Shown: positions 56,290 to 64,000 of the stretch, in pieces
How positions within the stretch are numbered: position 1 is the first letter of the stretch
Layout of the letters: the number at the start of each line of letters is the position of its first letter
Assembly (NCBI RefSeq): GCF_020509005.1
Contig: NC_063022.1
Location: 2,170,001 to 2,234,000, forward strand
From: Fulvia fulva
Lineage: Eukaryota; Ascomycota; Dothideomycetes; Mycosphaerellales; Mycosphaerellaceae
Direction: 5' to 3'
Length of the DNA: 64,000 nucleotides
Position numbers and translations under genes: made by a program
The notes under the pieces: model-generated
Databases searched by the model: none
Seen by the model: the letters and a program-made list of their open reading frames with translations, nothing else
Told to the model about the DNA's origin: nothing

Positions 56290-57230
56290 ATGTACATCTA
56301 TCTATCGATAGATGACTAAGAGATGATATACGAGATCCGGTATACGAAGGAGTTATAGGAATAGGCTAAAGCCAAATATAAGAGAAGACTTCTCGCTACT
56401 AGAAGAAGTTTGCTTTAGCAATATACTAATTTCGTGATAACAGAGGACTAGTCAATAGATAACGCCTAGTAGGAGCTTAGCTCAATTATAAGGAGGGCTG
56501 TTTTAATCTCGCCTTAGTTCTAAGACATTAAGACTAAAGACAGAAAGATCTAGCAACTCTTAGTAGCTCTACTAGACTCATTTGGCTCAATTCGCGATGC
56601 AATTAATACCTAGGTGAATCTCTTACTACAAGACATTCTTATAATTCTTAGGGAGAAGTAAGAACTAATGATTTATTAAGGGACAGCTATATTCGCTAAG
56701 AAGGGTTTCTAGGGCAAGCTTACGTACTATCTCTACGGTAGTAACTATTTTATAAGCAAGTGCCTACACCTTTCTATAGCTTAGTAGGCTATTAGGAATA
56801 AGGACAAACTAGCTAGGGTTACCTATACTACTAAGAGACAACCGTTACTACCTCGTAGGAGGTCATTATTACTAAACCTTCGTAATGTCCTTAAGGTAAT
56901 AACAGACCTTATAAAGTAGATAAAGGAGAGCCGCAAGCCAAAACCGTTACTACCTCGTAGGAGGTCATTATTACTAAATCTTCGTAATGTCCTTAAGGTA
57001 ATAACGGACCTTATAAAGTAGATGAAGGAGAGCCGTAAGCCAAAGGCCTCCTCTAGTAAGCCTACGAGGGCCTATACGACCTAGGAAGACGCATTAGACT
57101 CTAAGATACTATTAGAAGATAATGATGTTAATAAGGTTACCTATTCTACTATAGAAGCTAAAGGTAAGTACCCCTCGTCCGAGTAGTTACTTAACTCTTA
57201 TATATCATTATATATAACTGACTAAGATTT
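56290..57230 (+). pseudogene. Copia-B gag region, RIP-damaged
   Basis: A copia-type gag core (about 56290-56700) is followed by a degraded zinc knuckle near 56735-56775 and a basic segment. It contains the in-frame 102-bp duplication at 56841-57044. Scattered TAG/TAA codons interrupt the frame. Confidence 0.65.
56841..57044 (+). repeat. In-frame 102-bp tandem duplication in copia-B gag
   Basis: The unit ACCGTTACTACCTCG... starts at 56841 and again at 56943. 102 bp is 34 codons (PLLPRRRSLLLNLRNVLKVI in both), so the frame is kept. The two units differ by a few transitions. Confidence 0.9.
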
Positions 57231-60200
57231 ACTATTTAGGACACTAAAGCCTCTTTAAAAGAGGAAGTGGATCAAGGTTAGGGGTGGCTATCTATAAGCT
57301 ATATATATAGGAAGTGTAGTAATAGGTAGTCCTTCTAGAAAGCAAATTGTCTTAGAAAATGTCCTGTTTGTTCCTAGCCTTAGAGTTAGTCTGGTTTCGT
57401 AGAATCAGTTTAGCTAATAGTTTGCTATCTAACTACCTAGTTTCACCCTAAAATCCTTATCTAGTAAACCCGTTGTCTAGACTAAACTTCGAGGAGGAGT
57501 ACCGTTTATCTACTCGATCTCGGAAATTCTTAAGCTATAGTATACTAGTATACTCTCTTAAGAACGTGACGGTACCGCTATAGCTAATACTAAGTCCGAA
57601 GATCAGTAGGAGCTATAGTATAGAAGATGTGTACACCTTGGTAAGGGACTACTAAGAAACCTATATAGAGTCACTAATAAGAAAGATCCTATTCCTATTC
57701 CTTCTAAACACTAGAATTACAAGGTCTGCTCCCTTATAAATATAAGGAAGTTCAAAGGACCTACTATAGAGAGGAAAGGGGAGAGGCTAGCCCTTATCTC
57801 TATTGACATCTATAGGCCTTTTTAGGGCGTAGTCTCTAGGCTAGGATATAAATATTGGCTTGAGATTATAGACAACTTCTCTAGAAAGAAGTAGGTAATC
57901 CCTTTGAAGGCTAGGAGCGACGCTCCTATAGCCCTACGGGATTAGAAGGTCTAGGTAGAACGGTAGTCAAGGTGCTTTCTATCTACGATCCGTAGTGATA
58001 GTATAAAGGAAATTCTCGCCTTACTAATAGAGTAGGAGAAGGAGTTTAGTACTTAGATAGACATAACTAATACCTATAACTCTCTTTAAAATAGACCTAT
58101 AGAAAGGTCAATTTAAGCCTCTAAGAACATAGTCCGGGCTATGCTTAAAGACTCTAGTATACTAGTTAAGTTCTAGCTAGAAGCTTTATAAGTATAGACT
58201 ATAATCAGAAATAGACTACCTAATAGTCCGATTATTGATAGTATTGCTCTTTTACTAGAAGAAGCCTTTACTAGCTAAGTACCGTCAGTCGACTATTTCC
58301 GCGTCTAGGGATACAAAGCTATAGTTTATATAGACCTAAGAGCCTAACCTTAAGGCTTAAGGAGAGACAAGTTAATGAACCGAGGGAAAGAAGCCGTGTT
58401 TATAGGCTACTTAGAAAACACTACAAAACAATAGCTATTCTAGGATCCCGACATAAAAGCTATAAAAGCGTATAGTCACGTCGACTAGTTTAAGAATAAG
58501 AAGGGGGAGATATAGATCTTGGTATCACCTTTACTAACTAGCCGAGTCGAGCGCTATAGCGTGATCCTATTAATAGGAAGCCCTTTAGGGCGAAATTTTC
58601 AGATAGGGGATTATTAGAGACACCGTTACGAAGGCTAGGAGAAAATATTAAGGCGGTTTCAACACTATCGAAGGCCGATAACGGTGGATCTATACAGAAC
58701 CTACCTAAGTCATTAACACTATAACAATCGCTATTTATATAACTTCCCCCTCCCCTAAAGGACATTAGGGAATACTAGAAGTTTAGAGATTAGGGTACTC
58801 TAATAAAAGAAAAAGAAGATGTCGTTTAGTTCGACCTATCCGAATACCTAGCGCTACCTCAGGTTATAGGCAACAAGAGGTTAAGGGGGGACGGAGATAA
58901 TGACTCTAAAGAGTATAAGGCTAAACACTATAAGGCTCTTATCGCCTAGATGTTCTATCTAGACCCTATAATAAGCTAGGTAGAGGAGATTCTGAACGAC
59001 GTAGAAGAACATATATTTGCTACTATTAGGTAGGCTATAGCCTATTAGTAGGAAGTACTAATCCTAAAGTCCTATAAGGTAGCCGTAGGAGACCCTAAAT
59101 AGGGATATATATAGAGAGAGGTAATCGAGAACAAACTTATTGCCTTAGTAAGTAATAACACCTAGGAAGTAGTTATACCGCCAAAGGGTACGAATCTAAT
59201 TACTTCTAGGTAGGTCTTTAATGTGAAAAGAATAGTTAGTAGAGCTATTAAGAAGTTTAAGGCAAGACTAGTTATAAGAGGGTTTTTATAGAAATATAGG
59301 GTTGACTTTAAAGAGACCTTTATACCTACTATTAGACATAATACTCTCCGAGTATTCATGGTAGTAGTGTGTAAGAGAGATCTCGAGATACACCTAGTAG
59401 ATATAAATAATGCTTTTACCTAAAGTAGCCTTCTTAAAGACATCTATATAATCCTACCCCTAGGAGTTAAAGCACCTCTAAACATAGTGTTTAAGGTCCT
59501 ACGAAGCCTTTATAGGCTTAAGTAAGTAGCTAGAGACTAGAACAAGCTCTATGTTACGAAGCTAGAGAAGATTAGATTTACCTAGTCCTAGGTAGATCTA
59601 TACCTACTTATCTATACGGATAGAGACCTTATAGTCCTTACCTATATAGATGACATACCTATTGTAGCTCCGAAGCTATTAGATGTTCAGTAGTTTAAGG
59701 CTAAGCTTAGAAAAGTGTTTAAGATTAAAGACCTTAGTGAACCTATAAAGATCCTTAGAATAATGATTATAAGAGACAGGTCCTAAGGCACTTTGAAGCT
59801 TGATCAAGGACACTATGTCCACACTAACTTAGCCAAGATGAACATAGCTAGAGAGAAGGCTACGCTAACCTACTTACCTATAGAGAGCTACGAGTATTTA
59901 GTGCCTACGGTACCTATAGATAAGAGGTATAACAAACAGGATTACTAGAGCTATAATAGTACCTAGATATAGCTAATGACAATAATAAGGCCAGACTTAG
60001 CATTCCCCCTTAGAAGAATTAGCTTATATGTTGCTAATCCCTCGTAGTAGTATATAAAGGCTTTAAAGAAGCTCTCCCGATACCTGCGGTCGTACCTAGA
60101 CCTAGGTCTTATATATAGAAAGGGAGGGGGCAATCTCTAGGGATACTCGGACTCTGACTACGCTATAGACAAAGTGGATAGAGTCTCAATTCTAGGATAC

Positions 60201-60650
60201 GTGTAGTTCCTTTATAGATCACCTATGTCCTAGATAAGTAGGAAGTAGAAGTCTGTTATAACATTAATAATAGAAGCTAAGTTTATAGCTATAAACGTAG
60301 CCGTAAAGCAGTCACAATTTCTTACTACTGTTCTTAGGGAAATGGGGTGCCTAGAACTGGTAGGAAAGAGCTCTTTCTAGCCGAGTATAAGGGCAAGCAA
60401 GGGCACTATTAACGAGCTAAGGCTAGTTAAGCTTATAGGTAACAACTAAGCCGCTTTAATACTTGTTAAAGATGCCTATGTACATAAAAGGTCAAAGTAT
60501 ATTAATGTTGTATATAACTATATTAGACATCTCTAGTAGTAGAAGAAGATTATAGTAGACTACTACTATTTAAAGGACATAGCTACTAATAGGTTAATAA
60601 AGCCCCTTAATAGCTAGTAGTTCTAAAACTTTATAAGGTAGCTCTAGCTT
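57230..60650 (+). pseudogene. Copia-B protease, integrase, RT and RNase H, RIP-damaged
   Basis: A GAG-pre-integrase zinc site (VHLGKGLLRNL, then CSLINIRKFKG, 57630-57750) leads into the integrase (SIDIYRPFQGVVSRLGYKY at about 57800, IRSDSIKEI at about 57990). The RT has FKARLVIRGFLQKYRVDFKE (59255-59310), HLVDINNAF, and YIDDIP at 59643-59660. RNase H shows SRKQKSVITLIIEAKFIAIN (60235-60295), QSQFLTTVLREMG and RSKYINVVYNYIRHL. Several Gln/Trp codons are stops. Confidence 0.82.
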
Positions 60651-60691
60651 ACGTAAAGGGATTATAGGAGACTATATAGCCTAAGTAGGAG

Positions 60692-60925
60692 TGTTAAGAA
60701 TATATAGGCCGTAGGACAAGTATGTAGGTGTAGGTGTATTATATAACTAGATTACGTAACTAGGATTTACTAGCCTATAGGCTAGTAAACATCCGGACAC
60801 CTAGCATCTACCTATACTAATACCGGCGATACTATATATAGATACACGCTATCCTATTAGGTCCTTCTTCGTCTTTCGTATAATCCGCCGTCTTCTACTA
60901 CTACGTAACTCGTACCTATTTAATA
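60692..60925 (+). repeat. Copia-B 3' LTR
   Basis: It follows CCTAAGTAGGAG, retains the TGTTAAG start, and is slightly less mutated than the 5' LTR. Confidence 0.93.
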
Positions 60926-63900
60926 GGCGATACCGGGTTCGAATATAGTAAAGGCGTATTCTTAGACTTCGTCGAATAGTTCCTCTACCGTAGCTATAAA
61001 TATATGTTCGTCGGCATCGGTAAGTCTATTATTTACCTATAGTAGTTAGTAGAACAAAGCTATTATAGCTTTGTAGTGCTTAGCCTTATAGTCCTAGTCC
61101 TAGCCGTAGTTATCTTTAGGATCCCTAGTCCTTTTCCTCCGGACGATTAGTTCCGGTAGCTCCGGGGTTTCCTCGATCTTCTTATAGTCCGCGATATTAT
61201 CTAGTCTACCGGGAAGTTAGACATAGAGCGGTCTTAAGATAGTTAGTCCTTTGTCCTTAGCCGTAGCGGGTTCGGTCTCTACGTAGGGAGCGGGGATTAG
61301 CTAGGTCGGTTCTTCTATAGAGGACTCGGCTACTTTAGTAGTAGGAAGTTAGGGTATTATACTACCCGAGGATCGTAAGATTGCTATCGGGGCATCCGCT
61401 AGTCGCTAAACTAGTAGTAGTCGCGAGACCGCCGGTAGTCGACCGACTAGCCTTCGTTTAGGTAACCTACTAGGTTAGTTCGTAAAGGAGATACCTAAGT
61501 CTAGATCTCCCCCCTTCTCGTTTTCGAACTAATCTACTTGGCTATACTGCCTAATAGCTCGTATATCTAGCTCCTAGAACAACTATTACTTAGTCGATTA
61601 ACTATATCTAACGAAAATAGCTTCCTTACCCCGGTTTATTAACTTATCCTATCGTAGCCCTTTTAGATATAATTTCGGTTCTACGTAAACTACTACCCTA
61701 TAACCCTATACTCTTAGGTAATCTACCGTCGGCACTTTGCTAGTAAATACTTCTTCCGGCGAAAGTTAGATACCGTTAAGTAACGGTCCGTTCGGTAGTA
61801 GGTTACGTATAACCGCCTATACCTCTAGCGCTTTAGGCTAGAATTCTACCGGTATCCCCGATTCCTCGAGTATTACGCGGATCGCGTTCTCCGATACCTA
61901 GATTAACCTTTCTACTACTCCGTTTTGTATAGAGTTATAAGTATCCGTCGTATTGTATTAAACCCCCGATTCTTTCTCCTATTCTTTTAGAACTATTAGT
62001 AGCTTAGGTATATTATTACTCCGTACTACTCTTACGTAGTATTTCGATACTTTCTCTATAGTTAGCCGCTATCGTCGTAGTACTTACGGTGCGTCGGATT
62101 TGTTCTTAAGCGGGATTACCTACTTCTTTCTTAAGAAGTTATCTACGATCTCTAGCTAGTATTTAAAACCTAGCCTAGATGTCGCATTTTCGAAGGGTCC
62201 GTAGATGTCGATAGATATAAGCGTAAGTCTTTCGTTCTTTCGTTCTACGACAGCGCCTTTAAACTTCCCTATATTCGCGATAGAGTATACCTTATAGTTA
62301 TACTCGTCCGGGATAGGAATCGGGTCCTTCTTATTACTTACCCTATAGACGTTCCGGAGTAATCCTTTACCTAGGTATACGAATCTTCTATACTAAAGCT
62401 CCTACTAATCCTCGGTAGTTACCGCGGCTAGAGCTTTCTTATATAGCATCTCCGGGGGTCTATTATCTACCTAGTTTAGGGAGTCGGATATCGAAGATAC
62501 TACCGGTACCCCCCCTCGTAGTACTGTTCGTACGATAGGCTTTCCGCTCTTATACTTAAGTATAAAGTTTAGAGGTTCGACATCGAATTACTTACTAAAT
62601 TGCCTCTAGAAAACCAGATTAACTCCGAGATTAGGAATAAACAAGACTTTCTCTAGCGTAATTTGTTTCCCCGTTAGACCTTCTATAGTTACTATTCCTT
62701 TATAGAATGTATCTAGGTATCCCCTACCGACTTTAATTACTTTCCTTCTCGCTAGTTTCCTAAGCGATCTGAATAGAGACTTATTGTCAGTTATATATAA
62801 GGAGGTATAGGAGTCTAGTAACTATTCGGAGGCGGGAAACTTACCTTTTACTTCGGTAGTAGAATAGGCGACTTCGTCGTCGTATATTTCCTCGGTATCG
62901 CTTTCTCGTAAGGTATAGGCTCGTGTCGCCTTTACCTTTGTCTTGTTATAGGATTAGCTTCTCCTATCCTTCTGCTATTTCCTAGACTTCTTAAGGGCGT
63001 TTTAGGCCTTCTCTAGATCCCGGACTAGCTCTTCGTAGGACTTCTTCTCCGGTTACTTCTCGGTGTTCTTCTTTTTAATAAACTCCTTTACGGAATCTAG
63101 TTCTAGGCACGATATAACTAGGTAGTTACTATCGTAGATAAAGTAGCCGCTCTTACCCCCTTGCCTCTAGGAGTATAGAGCGGTCTCGCCCTTACTCTCT
63201 TAGATCCGTGATTCGTAAGATTTAAGTAAGGTTATAGCGGATTCCTAGCCTAGGTTTAGCTAGGCTAGGATAGTGTCCCTAGTACTAGCGTAGACGTCCG
63301 GGAGGCTACTTAGTAGGTACTTAAATCTCCGGATAGGGTCCTTATAGTAGGTCTCTTTACTATCTATTTCGGCAATCTATATAGATAGGTTACCTAGATA
63401 TATCTACCCTTATCTAATTGTCTAATCGTCCGGTAGCTTAAACAATACTAGCTGTTTTATAAGCGCTACTACGTATGCCTTATAGACCTTACTATACTTC
63501 TTCTATAGAAGTTTCTAGATCTCTTTTATATCTTGTATATCTAAGATTTCTTAGTTATCCTCCTCGGATAAATATACTAAGATAGTATATCTCGCTATAC
63601 CGTTCGCCTTTAAAGTAATCTTAGGCGTAACAGATTCTAGGAGATCAGCCGACGAGTTATCGATAACCTAGAATACCTCCCGGCTTTCGAGATAGTCTCG
63701 TAGTATAACGAACTAGCGCTTCTAGTTCTTACGAGTAAGGGTAGGGCCGACCTTCCGGGGGCCCTCGTAACTCGTTAAGTCTTCTATAGCGAAGGTAGCC
63801 TTAGATATATAGTAAGCTCTACTTAGCTACGGTAGTTAGAATAAGCTTAGACTCCCCGAGTCTATTAGTAGCGTTCCGTATAGTAGACTCCCCGAGTCTA

Positions 63901-63950
63901 TTAGTACGTTACCGTACGGATTCCGGGTATAGGGTATAATACCCTACGTC
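60926..63950 (-). pseudogene. Copia-C gag, protease and integrase, RIP-inactivated
   Basis: This is the continuation of copia-C upstream of the copia-B insertion. The order by coordinate implies integrase about 61900-62600, protease about 62600-62900 and gag about 62950-63800. Only weak motif support survives RIP, so sub-limits are approximate. Confidence 0.6.
63848..63920. repeat. Duplicated GACTC-CCC-GAGTC hairpin near the copia-C 5' end
   Basis: GACTCCCCGAGTC occurs at 63850-63862 and 63886-63898, each followed by TATTAGTA. The period is 36 bp, close to the gag start or leader of copia-C. Confidence 0.75.
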
Positions 63951-63982
63951 GTACTTCCTTAGTATATCGATGTCCTATTAAG

Positions 63983-64000
63983 TAAACCCGGGCTTATAAC
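63983..64000 (-). other. Copia-C primer-binding site
   Basis: GTTATAAGCCCGGGTTTA on the minus strand is the same iMet-tRNA-like site as in copia-A and copia-B. It should directly follow the 5' LTR. Confidence 0.6.

Larger units (their letters stand above)
55294..60925 (+). mobile_element. Copia-B: complete Ty1/copia element nested in copia-C
   Basis: The LTRs are 234 bp (55294-55527 and 60692-60925), beginning TGTTAAGAA (TATTAAGAA in the 5' LTR) and ending TACCTATTTAATA. The duplication is GGCGA (55289-55293 and 60926-60930). The order is gag, protease, integrase, RT, RNase H. RIP damage is present but uneven; parts of gag and RNase H keep CA/TG. Confidence 0.95.
53386..64000 (-). mobile_element. 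Copia-C: RIPed Ty1/copia element, 5' LTR just beyond the window
   Basis: The 3' LTR is 53386-53635. Going up in coordinate come RNase H and RT (53640-55293), copia-B as a nested insertion, and then integrase, protease and gag (60931 to about 63900). The window ends at the primer-binding site (63983-64000), so the 5' LTR should begin at 64001. The left flank AATAG (53381-53385) would be the duplication if confirmed on the right. Confidence 0.85.

Overview
The window looks like a repeat-dense compartment of a filamentous ascomycete (Pezizomycotina). Three things point there: RIP-type mutation of the repeats, a short 45-nt intron with GTGAGT/ACAG ends, and protein families typical of the group (a Jjj1-type J-protein and a Dal5-like MFS transporter). 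I cannot name the species. About 90% of the 64 kb is transposable elements. Most copies show almost total loss of CA and TG dinucleotides (converted to TA), while CG is retained. As a result Trp and Gln codons have become stops, usually without frameshifts.

Layout. 1-2660: non-RIPed, 5'-chimeric LINE (LINE-1) with an open RT frame. 2661 to about 7500: RIPed Ty3/gypsy relic on the minus strand (gypsy-1). 7617-11285: RIPed LINE-2 that starts with the same 420-bp non-LINE segment as LINE-1. 11558-18332: complete Ty1/copia element (copia-A, LTR 207 bp, TSD ATAAG). 18530-19293: copia relic ending in an LTR. 19550-25130: the only host gene island. It holds a JJJ1-like co-chaperone (19782-21470), an MFS transporter in three exons (22054-24335) with a 0.7-kb repeat-filled intron, and a possible membrane-protein relic.

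25134-53385 is one LINE (LINE-3, minus strand) split by a four-level nest that can be read from target-site duplications. Gypsy-B (25578-48644, TSD GGGTA) sits in LINE-3. Copia-A' (25638-32447, TSD TCGCG) sits in the 5' LTR of gypsy-B. Gypsy-C (36323-44984, TSD ACTAG) sits in the pol of gypsy-B. A young, non-RIPed, gag-only LTR element, element D (42095-44461, TSD CTACT), sits at the 3' LTR boundary of gypsy-C. 53386-64000 is a minus-strand copia element (copia-C) that runs off the window at its primer-binding site. A complete plus-strand copia-B (55294-60925, TSD GGCGA) is nested in it.

The most interesting items are these. Two different LINE subfamilies are fused at different internal points to the same partner sequence, as expected from template switching. 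Element D has identical LTRs, an intact gag and no pol, and carries an intact antisense ORF for a Cys-rich coiled-coil protein. A 54-bp-period minisatellite lies inside the MFS intron. Copia-A shows a sharp internal gradient of RIP. The two host genes are unrelated in function; they are simply neighbours in a small island flanked by inverted copies of copia-A.
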